This document shows positions 50,401 through 62,455 of a DNA stretch of 64,000 nt, piece by piece. The position numbers and the translations under genes were made by a program. This DNA is from Ianthella basta (Eukaryota > Porifera > Demospongiae > Verongiida > Ianthellidae). Each line of letters starts with the position of its first letter. Positions within the stretch are counted from its first letter, which is position 1. The stretch covers positions 7,548,592 to 7,612,591 of the forward strand of contig OZ025874.1 in assembly GCA_964019415.1 (NCBI GenBank), in the 5' to 3' direction. Under the pieces are notes generated by a model, which saw nothing but the letters and a program-made list of their open reading frames with translations, had not been told where the DNA came from and searched no databases.

Positions 50401-52330
50401 AGCTTATCACTATCCAAAGTGTATATAAAATGAGATTGATACTGTGGAACAGAGCCCCCCCTCCCCCCTCCCCCACTCACACCTATTTGCAGCAGGATGA
50501 CCTATTAGCTATAGCATATAGCATGAGCAGTCTTTTCTTGGCCCGGATAATTACACTTGTAGTGTCCTATACGGTCATGTAAGTGGAGTGGAACATTGTA
50601 TAGGTTCACTGCCTACTTCACCATGCAGCTGCTCCTCTAATGATGACCCAAATGGATGCGGAAGTGGGCTATGGTGGCATGCCTGTGTTGCAACAGGAAC
50701 CAGTAAGAGATAGTGGCATCTCCAGTGCTGAATTGGTGAGTCATGAACTCCATGCATGCACACTCACCTCACCTTGGCCATCTTGCCACAACTGTAAAGT
50801 AGCTAATTCCACCATTCATTTGTAGCTAGCTATCATATTTACTAACAAAATACATGCAACATTGAGAACTACACATGGTGAGAAAGAGAGGGGGAGGGGG
50901 GAAATGGCAGTGAACTGGACCAGAGCCAGCGACCTCCTCTTCCCCCTCTCTTTCTCACCATGTGTAATTCTCAACGTTGAATACAGTTTGCGTAACCATG
51001 GTGCATAGACCATCTTTTATTTCCTTTGAAGATTTGACAGTTCTAGGCCTTGACATGTACACTCCTTCGGATGAATATGATTGTGGATTTCGCTGTTTAA
51101 GTAGAAACTTTCATTTCATTTTATTTTGCTTCAATTTTTTGCTTGTAATTGACAAATTGTAGAAGTCTGTAGTTGTCTAGTTCAGTTCAATTAACTCCTT
51201 GTCCGGTGATATCTTTCTTGAGCAATAATTTTATTCACAAGCAGCAACTCCATTTGATGGGCATACTTTTCAATTGTACATGTCAACATGTGGTGTGATA
51301 TTGCAGCATGTAGCTTAATGTGTAAACGAAATGTGGTTTATTTATCATTAACACTCATCATGTCCATCTGCCCTATACCTTATAACACTCTACATCCTGT
51401 TTTTACTAAATCTAACCTATCCTACCCAATGTGGCAGTTGGGGCATGGGCATGCTTGCTTGAAGCCCATTGGCTCCTCCCAACTTATTGTAAGTGGAAAG
51501 GAATTCCACCTGCCATGCGTTATAGGGCAGCCTTCCGAAGAGTACCCACTGAGGGTGTAGGCTGCCCATTGTGATGCCTTGCATAGACCACTTTTATGCT
51601 AGGGTTGCCACTGACCAACCTCTAGGGGTACCATCTGGCAGCCATATGTACCTTGCTGCTCGAGTTGCCACTGGCAAACCCAATGAGAGTAGTGCTTGGT
51701 AGCCTCTGCTTGCTACTCGGGTTGCCACTGGTGTGCCAGTGCTCACATGCTCCTTGCCCCATCCACCCCGCTGGATGCTGCCAAACACTGGCTTGTTAAC
51801 AGCTTTTAAATCCATTGAAGTGCCGTACATCTATCAATGCAACTTCCATTTACATTCTGCAGGTGGCTATTCATAAAAAGGGTGATGTTTCACTAATTCT
51901 TGCCATTGTTTCCTTCATATGCTGCTTCTTCTGCACTGTGTGTGTTAACAGTGCCTCCATGCTCTGCCACATCCCAGCCATGCTGCTTGCAGCCAAGGTG
52001 CGAAGCATGTACATATATGCTGCCTGTAAACCATGTTTCTAGGCCTTAATTGTGTGTTTTTATGAGGCAATGTATGTTTATATATCTCATCTATACCTGA
52101 CTCTTGTGGTTAACCATTCGCAGTAGCTGTTTTGTGTCTCCTTCATCAACACTCAGAGTCGTGTGTCTGCTGAGAAGAAGGACTACTATGAGAGCAAGCT
52201 CATGCTTCACTGGTCCTACATCTGCACCTTTGTTGGATGCTTCTGTGGCGGGGTTCTCTTTGGGATCAGCGTCATTGTTTCTATTTCCATAATCATTTGG
52301 GTGGCCACTGAACCAAGCTATAATAATTAA
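50052..52330 (+). CDS. CD225/dispanin-like two-TM protein, copy E
   Basis: Exons 50052-50070, 50629-50735, 51863-51997, 52157-52330 (144 residues). It opens a second subgroup with F and G: exon 1 MTTDSD, exon 2 TAPLMMTQMDAEVGYGGMPV, exon 3 VAIHKKGDVSLILAIVSFIC then CHIPAMLLAAK. Exon 4 is invariant at its start; TM2 reads GCFCGGVLFGISVIVSISII, followed by WVATEPSYNN. Introns 1 and 2 are longer than in A-D. Intron 1 holds a 48-bp MITE and a CA microsatellite; intron 2 holds GGTTGCCACTGG repeats. Confidence 0.72.
50124..50171. mobile_element. 48-bp MITE, relative of the one at 23977-24060
   Basis: Perfect 15-bp inverted ends TAGTCTCGCGTAGCC / GGCTACGCGAGACTA. Flanked by CGTGCTGCC (50115-50123) and CCTGCTGCC (50172-50180), a 9-bp target duplication with one mismatch. 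It lies in intron 1 of copy E. Confidence 0.88.
50308..50397. repeat. CA microsatellite, interrupted
   Basis: Two CA runs divided by GGCGTGACGCGCG in intron 1 of copy E. Confidence 0.95.
51600..51740. repeat. GGTTGCCACTGG degenerate tandem repeat
   Basis: Three units spaced about 55-60 bp apart, each with a GTTGCCACTGG core and a GGTA/TGGCAGCC linker, in intron 2 of copy E. The core resembles the palindromic unit at 29655-29885. Confidence 0.6.
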
Positions 52331-52565
52331 TAAGCAACATAGCTACATATGTATAATACTTTAATAGTACAGTCCTTATAGTCACAACTCTCTAGTGCAA
52401 TCTGTATAGACGCTGCAGTGTATATATGTGATTATTATTATAGTACGTATTATACTGGTGTGTACGTAATAATTATAATGTTGCAGGAAGGATACCTGCA
52501 CGTGCAAATACGGACAGAATACGGAACCCATCATCAAGCATTAACATTTTTATTCAGTCACGCCC

Positions 52566-55500
52566 CCGGTTCCATTTGATCGCCATACTCCAGGCCCGAG
52601 AGTTCAGAATGACTGCTTACTCCGACAGTAAGACACCATAGCCTCGCCTATGTTTTGTTGGCTGCTGTTTAGTACGGAGCAGTGATGAACCAGCCTTAGC
52701 TATAATGTCTAGCCTAGCGGAGCGTCCCATTTTAGGGGACGATTCTACTGAATATTGCTTTGTAGCTAACTATAAGCAGACCATGCAGCCCTGCCGTAAA
52801 CGTATTCGCAGCCTTTATACATAGAGTTGTAGTGCCCCGATAGAGCGGACTGCCTTTCTGTAGGTTACTTTAGAGCAGATGCGCTTCCAGAATGGTGCAA
52901 AAATGGCAGCTTAGCTACTAGCTAGCTAGCTACTTCCTGAAGCACTAGTAGTTATCATACGCGTGGACCCTGATTGACCGAGCGCCTTGACCTGCATCCT
53001 TCTTACTCTAAATATTACGTAGTTAGGTGTGGTGACCTTCCTTGGTATCCTGGACTTTAACTGCAGCTGACTTCATCATGCTGCTTTTGACCTGCTGCTT
53101 ACTGGTATACACAGCTAGCAGTTAAGCTAGTAGTGCAGCAATTGTATGTACAGTGTATGTGACAGTGGTAAAGTGAAGCTGATGCAATGTACGATTGTAT
53201 TGCGGATACCAGGTAACAGTAGTTGGCATGTGTGTTCAGCTGAAGAAGTTAGCCTGTGTACATGTCTCCCTAGTGTTTGTGCGGGTGCATGCTTTCAGTG
53301 TAGAATCTCTGCACTGTGTATGATCATTCAGTTATAACTTTTGATTGTTGGCTTGAATAAAACACTTGTTATAAGTGGCGATTTGGCTTGATGGCCACTG
53401 GAGCAGATCTAGAGTGGTTGATATCGAGAGAGGCATTCTGGCATGCATGCAGGTTTACTGTCCCATTCCCTGTTTGCAGCCGCTCCACTGATGATGAACC
53501 AAGGGGATGCAGAAATGGGGATGCCTGTGGTGAATATGCAGCCAGCTCCAGTGGCAATTGAAAATGATGACATCACCAGTAGTGATTTGGTAAGTCGTAC
53601 AGCGTAGCCCCACAGTCCTTGAGTTCACCTCAGCATCTCTCCTCAACTGTCTTCCCATGGCCACGACCATGTACTTCCACCGTACAACTGATGATTTGAA
53701 AGTTCCAGGATCTCACACCCCTCGGCATATTAATGTTACTTTTTCCATGTTCTGAGTGCCCAGAGACCCCTTCCATGCTTCGCCTCACGCTGGCTGCCAC
53801 TTTTTACAATGTATATACCCCTCAGTGTTAGATGTGTTCGCTATATGCAGGTTTACTAAGTATTGTGGCCTGGGAAGAAGGTTCTACATGTGGCTGATGC
53901 CATTGTGTGAATAGTTTAAGTACCGATAGTGGTGTAGAGATGCGTTGCTGCATATACAGTATTCCTGCTTCACCATACATAGTCGTGGCTTCAAGGTGAT
54001 TCTCATGTATCAGATACATCCAGAGTAATTCTTGACCCCTTCTGCCAGCTCAGAAGCAGCTTGAACGCTGGTGAATGGAATAGCCCAACTACCTCTTTTG
54101 GCACAATTGTTATGCATCTTTTTCCATATCCTGGGTAGTCTGTAGGAAAGTAGGGTGTGCCTGTGCATAGGCTGTTTGGGTACGTGAGCTCACAGCCAAA
54201 ACCTTAGTCCTTCCTTCACATGTGTGTGCTTCATTTTAGTCCTGCCATTCTCACAACTATGAGTCAATGTCCTCATGTCTGCAAATAGTACATGACTTTG
54301 TGTATTTTACTGGATGCATGCCAGCATGGAAGCATGGGAAGCACAAATGTAGATTGACTCACTTGCTAATTCAACACACTTGTCATGCAAAACCAATTTT
54401 TGTAAGCATTGAACTGCTCTGAGTGGCAACCAAGGGCATGGTTTGCTGTTGTCCAGTTTGTACTGCTGTCTATGTATCATTTGCTGTCCTACCACTCGCT
54501 GTACAGATATGAGTATGTTTCATGTGTCATACATACATACACTTAAATGTTGCCTGTTCATTTCCATTTCCATTCAATTTCTGCAGAGGGCCATTCATGA
54601 GAAAGGCGACATTTCACTCGTCCTTGCCATTGTTTCCTTCATATGCTGTTTCTTCAGCACTATGTGTGTCTATAGTGTTTCCATGCTCTGCCACATCCCA
54701 GCCATGCTGCTTGCAGCCAAGGTCTGAGGCATGAATGAAGCATGCACTGCACATCATACTTACTTACTCAACAGTTGCATAGCCTAAGGCAGTACTACAG
54801 CTGTACAAAGTACTGTTTGTGTCTGTGCATGAAAATCCCATGCTGACCATTGACACCTAGGTACATAGCTGTCTCTTTCCTTCATCAACACTCAGAGTCG
54901 TGTGTCTGCTGAGAAGAAGGACTACTATGAGAGCAAGCTCATGCTTCACTGGTCCTACATCTGCACCTTTGCTGGTTGCTTCATTGGCGGGGTTCTCTTG
55001 TTTGGTGCTACTCTCGCTGCCATCACCATGGTGTCGATTGCATTGTCTCTTAATAGACAGCACAATTATTGACACCATGCATAAATTGTACTTTAGTTAA
55101 GCAAAGCATTGCACAAACATATAATCTAAGCGTTCATGACTGAGTTTACTATACTAACAGTGCATTGTGTATAGTGGAGTAGTACTACATAGTCTCCCAT
55201 GCATGCATAATAGTAATGGACATATGTATGGCTGTTTGCAATTAACAGTTTACACATTATTTGCCGCGGGTGCTGGTCTTAACGCATAATTAAAGCAATA
55301 ACAGCTATAGTGGGAGTGTTCTCAACACAATGACAATCCAAGGCCAGATTACATATAATGTTTTGCACAAAACTGCAAGTTTCAAATACTTGGGTCTATC
55401 ACGGTGGACTCCAGACTTCCAAAACACTTTGTATATTATACCTGTTTGTTTAGAATGATTTGTTCAGGATATATGTGACTGCATATATAGAAACATACTC

Positions 55501-55679
55501 GAGGGTTGAGTATCAATGGTCAATGGCCACCTTGGTTAAGTGTGCAGCTATAATGGATGGGACGAGCTTTCATACAAATGATGTTTTTGGCCATCTGCAT
55601 GCATGCACAGTGACATTTCTCAATTCTGGACATGCTTTGGACACTCGGACATTTTTGGACAATTAAGTGATGGCAAGTG
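52566..55679. repeat. Left arm of a large inverted duplication (contains gene F)
   Basis: From CCGGTTCCATTTGATCGCC (52566) to about 55679 the sequence reappears in reverse complement at 55859-62498. Order, exons and introns match, apart from a 3.45-kb insertion in the right arm, a 63-bp exon-2 difference and small changes. About 180 bp separate the two arms. Confidence 0.9.
52609..55072 (+). CDS. CD225/dispanin-like two-TM protein, copy F
   Basis: Exons 52609-52627, 53480-53589, 54587-54721, 54896-55072 (146 residues). MTAYSD, then TAPLMMNQGDAEMGMPVVN and, further on, DDITSSDL. Exon 3 reads RAIHEKGDISLVLAIVSFIC then CHIPAMLLAAK. Exon 4 starts with the invariant block; TM2 GCFIGGVLLFGATLAAITMV, tail ending NRQHNY. 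The donor after exon 3 is GTCTGA, which is unusual; the mirror copy G has GTGTGA at the same place, so F may splice less well. Confidence 0.72.
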
Positions 55680-55858
55680 TCCTGATCGGAGAGGTATGTA
55701 GTTTTGTGTGCATGCATGTCCAAGGGAAGCGGAACAAGGGGACTGGGCGCGCTACAGAGGGCTGTAGCCCCCCCCCCCCCCAATAATTCTTGATGCCAGA
55801 ACAGGGGTTATAAGCCTGTAGTTGCTACCATGCAAGTATAATGTCATGCACTGCCGCC
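55073..55858. other. Region between genes F and G including the palindrome centre
   Basis: No gene. The left arm of the inverted duplication ends near 55679; 55680-55858 is the single-copy centre. A (C)14 run is at 55769-55782. The block 55565-55855 recurs in the same orientation at about 63000-63280, so a dispersed repeat lies at the turning point. Confidence 0.65.
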
Positions 55859-56478
55859 ACTTGCCATCACTTGTTCAAAACTGTTCCAAACGTGTCCAGA
55901 ATTGAGAAATGTCACTGTAAATGCTCTGCAGAAGGCCAAAAACATCGATCATTCTGTATGAAGGCTCGCCCCATCAATTATAGCTGCACACTTAACCAAG
56001 GTGGCCATTGACCATTGATACTCAACCCTCGAGTATGTTCCTATGCAGTGACGTCATATATCTTGAATGAATCATTCTAAACAAACACGTACGTACATTC
56101 TGTATTACATGGTGTTTTGGAGGTGTGGAGTCCTGCCATGATGAAACCAATTATCTGAAATCCACAGTTCTGTGTGAAATATATAATGTAGTTTGGCCTT
56201 AGATTGCAATTGTGTTGAGAACACTCCCACTATAGCTGTTATTGCATTAATTGTGCGTTAAGACCAGCACCCGTGGCAAATAATGTGTAATGTAAACCGT
56301 TAATTGCATACAGTCATTGCATATGTCCATTACTATACATGCATGCATGTGAGACTACTCCACCGTACACAATGCACTTTTAGTATAGTAAACTCACTGC
56401 ACTAGAGAGTCACGAACGCCAAGAATATATAGGTTTGTGCAATGCTTTGCTTAACTAAAGTACAATTTATGCATGATG

Positions 56479-59400
56479 TCAATAATTGTGCTGTCTATTA
56501 AGAGACAATGCAATCGACACCATGGTGATGACAGTGAGAGTAGCACCAAACAAGAGAACCCCGCCAATGAAGCAACCAGCAAAGGTGCAGATGTAGGACC
56601 AGTGAAGCATGAGCTTGCTCTCATAGTAGTCCTTCTTCTCAGCAGACACACGACTCTGAGTGTTGATGAAGGAAAGAGACAGCTACGTACCTAGGTGTCA
56701 ATGGTCAGCACGGGATTTTCATGCACAGACACAAACAGTGCTTTGTACAGCTGTAGTACTGCCTTAGGCTATGCAACTGTTTAGTAAGTAAGTATGATGT
56801 GCAGTGCATGCTTCATTCATGCCTCACACCTTGGCTGCAAGCAGCATGGCTGGGATGTGGCAGAGCATGGAAACACTATAGACACACATAGTGCTGAAGA
56901 AACAGCATATGAAGGAAACAATGGCAAGGACGAGTGAGATGTCGCCTTTATCATGAATGGCCCTCTGCAGAAATTGAATGGAAATGGAAACGAACAGGCA
57001 ACATTTAAGTGTATGTATGTATGACACATGAACCATACTCATATCTGTACAGCGAGTGGTAGAACAGCAAATGATACATAGGCAGCAGTACAAACTGGAC
57101 AACAGCAAACCATGCCCTTGGTTGCCACTCAGAGCAGTTCAATGCTTACAAAAATTGGTTTTGCATGACAAGTGTGTCAATCTACATTTGTGCTTCCCAT
57201 GCTTCCATGCTGGCATGCATCCAGTAAAATACACAAAGTCATGTACTATCTGCAGACATGAGGACATTCACTCATAGTTGTGAGAATGGCAGGACTAAAA
57301 TGAAGCACACACATGTGAAGGAAGGACAAAGGTTTTGGCTGTGAGCTGACGTACCCAAACAGCCTATGCACAGGCACGTCCTACTGTCCTACAGACTACC
57401 CAGGATATGGAAAAAGATGCATAACAATTGTGCCAAAAGAGGTAGTTGGGCTATTCCATTCACCAGCATTCAAGCTGCTTCTGAGATGGCAGAAGGGGCT
57501 AAGAATTACTCTGGATGTATCTGATACATGAGAATCACCTTGAAGCCACGACTATGTATGGTGAAGCAGGAATACTGTATATGCAGCAACGTATCTCTAC
57601 ACCACTATCGGTACTTAAACTATTCACACAATGGCATCAGCCACATGTAGAACCTTCTTCTCAGGCCCCAATACTTAGTAAACCTGCATATAGTGAACAC
57701 ATCTAACGCATGAGTGGCAAAAATGGCTGCCGTGGTCTCATGAGCCTGTGATTCTTGAGCTGTTGATCTCGATCGCATTGATCCCCTTGATTGGCTTTTC
57801 AGGCCTGAATCATGCCGGTTTGCTGCCGATGTAATGGTGGCGGCAGATGCAGGAGTTGTTCTTGTTCCAGATCCGGGATTAACTGTGTTGATTGCCTACC
57901 ACTGAAAAGACAACGTTGCAAGAACACCCAGGGCTGCCTACAACAGGGCGTACCAGAGAACACCAGAGCAGAGACAGTTTCCCAAGCTCAGCGAGCACTG
58001 ACTGGGGACACTGAAGAGACCCGACCAGGTGAGACCCCACTGGGTGACACCCGACAGGGCGGAGCAGCGGGATGTGGCACGGGGAACACGGTGGCCAGGT
58101 CAGGTGAGGCTAAACCCACAGAGAATGGAGAAAGTGGTGAGCAAAGTTTACCCCCTACGAACCTGCATGCTCCCCCGACTGTGCCCACCTTTGGGGCTGC
58201 TGTGACGGGCCCACAATGTGTGCTAATGTCACTGACTGCTACAGTGAGGTCATCCACTGGAAGAAGAATGTCTTCAGGGTCCCTTCAGGGAGAGTTGGGA
58301 AGGCTTTTGTAAGTGAAATGGCCAAACTCTTTCTTGCCTTTGCCGAGGAGACCAGAATGGAATCTTTTGCCCTTACTGCTGCCGCGATCGTCCCACACCT
58401 TTTGCTCCAGAAGCCACATATGGGGTCAAAGACAAAAGATCATGTCCAGTGCCTAGACAGAAAGTTACAAATGTGGCTTAAGGGTGATGTGGAAAGACTG
58501 CTTGCAGAGTCCCGTACGATCCAGCAGTGACTCGGGGCACACAAGACATCAGACAAGGGCACAGATGCAGCAAGGCTCTTCTCGAACCTAATGAAGAAAG
58601 GGAAGGTGAAAGATGCCTTGCGCCTCCTCTCGGATGACCCAAAGGGAGCACCTCTTCCCCTGGACTTAGTCCTCATTGCAGATGAAGGCACTGAGACCGT
58701 CAGGGAAGCACTTCACAAGAAGTCCCCGTCAAGAAGACCAGTGGTGAATGCTGCACTTCAAGCAGACAAGCCAGATCAGCACACACACCCTATCATCTTT
58801 GAGAGCATCACCGGCCCTCTAATATGTACAACAGCACTCCACACCAGTGGCGCTGCTGGTCCCTCAGGCATGGATGCGCAAGGCTGGAGGCGAATGTGCA
58901 CATCTTTCCATGATGCCTCACGGGGGTTGTGTAATGCCATTGTGGCTGTCGCCCGCTGCCTATGCACCACCACGGTTGATCCCAAAGCCCTGAGGGGATT
59001 CACCTGCGGCAGACTAATAGCACTCGACAAGCAGCCAGGGGTTAGACCAATTGGAATAGGTGAAGTTTCAAGGAGGGTGATAGGCAAGGCTATACTATCG
59101 GTGATAAAGGAGGACATCATGAGAGTTGCAGGTGTCAGGCAGCTGTGCGTTGGCCAGCAGGCTGGCTGCAAGGCAGCCATTCATGCCCTTAGGTGCATTT
59201 ATGACCTACCCACTTCCGAGGCTGTCCTGCTGGTAGACGCATCGAATGCTTTTAACAACCTGAACCGCAAAGTGGCCCTCCTCAACATCCAACACAGCTG
59301 CCCTAGCCTAGCAACAGTACTGATTAACACCTACAGGCAGGACCTTGAGTTCTACATTGAAGGAGAAACAATCCTATCCATGGAGGGAACGACACAAGGG

Positions 59401-62400
59401 GGAACCCACTGGCCATGGTGATGTTTGCCCTGGCCATGGTCCCACTAGTTGACAAAGCGAGTGGCGGGGCAAGACAAGTTTGGTACGCTGATGATGCATC
59501 GGCCGGTGGCAAGATGGAGGAGCTTAGAGCTTGGTGGGACAAAATCACACGGTTTGGTCCTGAGTATGGATACTACCCAAACCCTGCCAAGACGTGGTTG
59601 GTGGTGAAGGAGGAGTATCTGGAGGCAGCCCGTAACACCTTTGGGAGTTCTGGTATCCAGATAACCACTAAAGGATGGCAGTACCTTGGTGCACCCATTG
59701 GGTCTAAGGAGCTTGTAGAGATGGCACTGAAGAGGAAAGTAGATGCCTGGGTGACTGAGGTAGAGAAGTTAGCACTCATCGCTAAAACCCACCCTCATGC
59801 AGCCTACGCTGCATACTGTCACGGGCTATGCCACAGATGGAAGTTCATCTCCAGGACAACTCCCACCAACGGTGAACTGTTCACACCACTGGAAACAGCG
59901 CCATTCGCGACCACTTTCTCCCATCCATATCAGACAAATGGGACATCAGCCACTGTATGAGGAAGATTATTGCCCTACCAACCCGTTGTGGAGGACTCGG
60001 CGTGGTGAATCCACAAGAGGAATGCACTCGGGAGTATGCTGCCTCCTGCCTCCTGTCGGGACCACTGACCAAACTCATTTTGCAACAAGAGGGGTGCATG
60101 CCCCCAAGCATTTGCGCTGAGCAGAAACGTGCGAAAACAGCTATTTCACAACAGAAGACGGTACACATAACTGAGGCAACTGAGAAGGTACTTGGGGAAG
60201 TGCAGGCAGAGCAGAGGCGGATGATCGAGTTGGCATCCGAGAAAGGAGTGTCTAGCTGGCTGACAACCTTACCAATTGAAGATCATAGCTTCCACCTGAG
60301 CAAGACCGCGTTCTGGGATGCAATCCACCTGAGATATGGGTGGAGGCCCGAGAGACTGCCTGATAAGTGTGTTTGTGGAGTCCAGTTCAGTGTGGAACAT
60401 GCTCTCACCTGCCCCGTGGTGGCTTCACCTTCACCCACCACAACGAGATCAGAGAAATGACAGCCAACCTGCTATCAGAGGTGTGTCACGGCGTCCGGAC
60501 GGAGCCTGACTTGCAGCTGCTTACAGGGGAGACCCTAGCCCACCAAACCGCAAACAGGCAGGACAATGCACGGCTAGACATCCGGGCCCAGGGCTTCTGG
60601 GGGGAGAGACGGCAGGATGCCTTCTTTGATGTAAGGCTTTTTAACCCACATGCATCCAGCAACCGCCTATCCTCACCAGGAGCATGCTACCGGAGACATG
60701 AGAGGGAAAAGCGAAGGATGTACAAGGAGAGAATCAGAGAGGTGGAACACGGGTCATTCACTCCCCTGGTATTTGCAGCAACTGGAGGCATGGGCATCGC
60801 TGCGGAGGTATTCTACAAGCGCTTGGCGTCACTGATTAGTGAAAGAAATGATCAGCCCTATGGAACCACAATGGCCTGGATACGATGTCGGATTAGCTTC
60901 TCCCTGATACGATAAGCAGTGATGTGCCTGAGGGGCTCCAGATCTAGCCGCCACCACCCCATCAGCCCAACCGCGCCAGTTGATCTTGTGGCAAGGGAGG
61001 GCAGGGTACCTAGGTGGTAGATGACTGATTAACCTGATTAACTATATAACTTTCCACGGATCAGGACATTAATATTGACTTCTCATTAACCTTTTTACAA
61101 TATGTACCATGCAGGCAGTGTGCATGTGTGCCTAGCAAACTATGAATTATTGAATTGTCTCTACACATCTAACACTGAGGGGTAAACACATTGTAAAACG
61201 TGGTGGCCAATGTGAGGCGATGCATGGAAGGGGTCTCTGGGCAGTCAGAACATGGAAAAAGTAACATTAATATGACGAGGGGTGTGAGATCCTGGAACTT
61301 TCAAATCATCAGTTGTACTGTGGAAGTACATGGTCGTGGCCATGGGAAGACAGTTGAGGAGAGATGGCTGAGGTGAACTCAAGGACTGTGGGGCTACGCT
61401 GTACGACTTACCAAATCAGCACTGGTGATGTTATCACTTTCAATTGTCACTGGAGCTGGCTGCATATTCACCACAGGCATCCCCATTTCTGCATCCCCTT
61501 GTTTCATCATCACTGGAGCTGGCTGCCTATTCACCACAGGCATCTCCATTTCTATATCCCCTTGGTTCATCATCAGTGGAGCGGCTGCAAACAGGGAATG
61601 GGACAGTAAACCTGCTTGCATGCCAGACTACCTCTCTCAATATCAACCACTCTAGATCTGCTCCAGTGGCCATCAAGCCAAATCGCTACTTATAACAAGT
61701 GTTTTATTCGAGCCAACAATCAAAAGTTATAACTGAATGATCATACACAGTGCAGAGATTCTACACTGAAAGCATGCACCAACACAAACACTAGGGAGAC
61801 ATGTACACAGGCTAACTTCTTCAGCCGAACACACATGCTAACTACTGTTACCTGGTATCCACAATACACATCGTACATTGCATCAGCTTCACTTTACCAC
61901 TGTCATATACACTGTACATACAATTGCTGCACTACTAGCTTAACTGCTAGCTGTGTATACCAGTAAGCAGCAGGTCAAAAGCAGCATGATGACCAGCTGC
62001 AGTTGAAGTCCAGGATGCCAAGGAAGGTCACTACACCTAACTACGTAATATATAGAGAAAGAAGGATACAGGTCAAGGCGCTCGGTCAATCAGGGTCTAT
62101 GCGTATGGTAGCTACTAGTGCTTCAGGAAGTAGCTAGCTAGCTAGTAGCTAAGCTGCCATTTTTGCACCATTCTGGAAGCGCATCTGCTCTAAAGTAACC
62201 TACAGAAAGGCAGTGCGCTCTATCGGGGCACTACGACTCTATGTATAAAGGCTGCGAATACGTTTACGGCAGGGCTGCATGGTCTGCTTATAGTTAGCTA
62301 CAAAGCAATGTTCAGTAGAATCGTCCCCTAAAATGGGACGCTCCGCTAGGCTAGACATTATAGCTAAGGCTGGTTCATCACTGCTCCGTACTAAACAGCA

Positions 62401-62455
62401 GCCAACAAAAACATAGGCGAGGCTATGGTGTCTTACTGTCAGAGTAAGCAGTCAT
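56479..62455 (-). CDS. CD225/dispanin-like two-TM protein, copy G (mirror of F)
   Basis: Minus-strand exons 62455-62437, 61584-61412, 56964-56830, 56655-56479 (167 residues). Exons 1, 3 and 4 are almost identical to copy F; exon 3 differs by one residue (DKGDIS for EKGDIS). Exon 2 is 63 bp longer because the segment PLMMNQGDIEMEMPVVNRQPA is followed by a second version, PVMMKQGDAEMGMPVVNMQPA. The frame is kept. Intron 2 has been expanded to about 4.4 kb by the LINE insertion, which is in antisense to this gene. Whether it still splices across that intron is open. Confidence 0.7.
57697..57707. repeat. Target-site duplication of the LINE, left
   Basis: ACACATCTAAC. The uninterrupted arm has this sequence once (in reverse complement near 53829-53839), and the right arm has it on both sides of the element. 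Confidence 0.85.
57708..61162 (+). mobile_element. LINE-like retrotransposon, 3455 bp, with 11-bp target duplication
   Basis: Boundaries come from comparing the two palindrome arms: the left arm is continuous where the right arm carries this insert, and ACACATCTAAC flanks it on both sides. It has about 100 bp of leader, a protein region (57812-60915) and about 250 bp of 3' UTR without a poly(A) tail. There is no LTR. It must be younger than the inverted duplication. Confidence 0.88.
57812..60915 (+). pseudogene. Cys-rich/RT/C-terminal nuclease-like polyprotein of the LINE, frameshifted
   Basis: Read in pieces: 57812-58312, 58216-58530, 58591-59421, 59415-59960, 59957-60460, 60367-60915. At least four frame changes and one TGA (58528) break it. 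The N-terminus has CCRCNGGGRCRSCSCSRSG and CVDC, a dense Cys module resembling CXC (tesmin/TSO1-type) zinc motifs. The middle is a reverse transcriptase: LVDASNAFNNLNR (first Asp), a GTTQGG stretch at the frame change, and catalytic YADDASAGG, then GWQYLGAPIG. The C-terminus has a conserved domain with NARLDIRAQGFWGERR, FFDVRLFNP, EVEHGSFTPLVF and GGMGIAAEVFYKRLASL. RLDI...FFDVR could be a PD-(D/E)XK-like nuclease core, as in LINEs with a restriction-like endonuclease; this is inference. Confidence 0.8.
61163..61173. repeat. Target-site duplication of the LINE, right
   Basis: ACACATCTAAC, identical to 57697-57707; the sequence then continues ACTGAGGGGTA, as expected from the empty arm. Confidence 0.85.

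Noticed and set aside
51288..51560. 90-residue plus-strand frame in copy E intron 2
   Set aside because: No homology recognised and it sits within an intron of a well-supported gene model.
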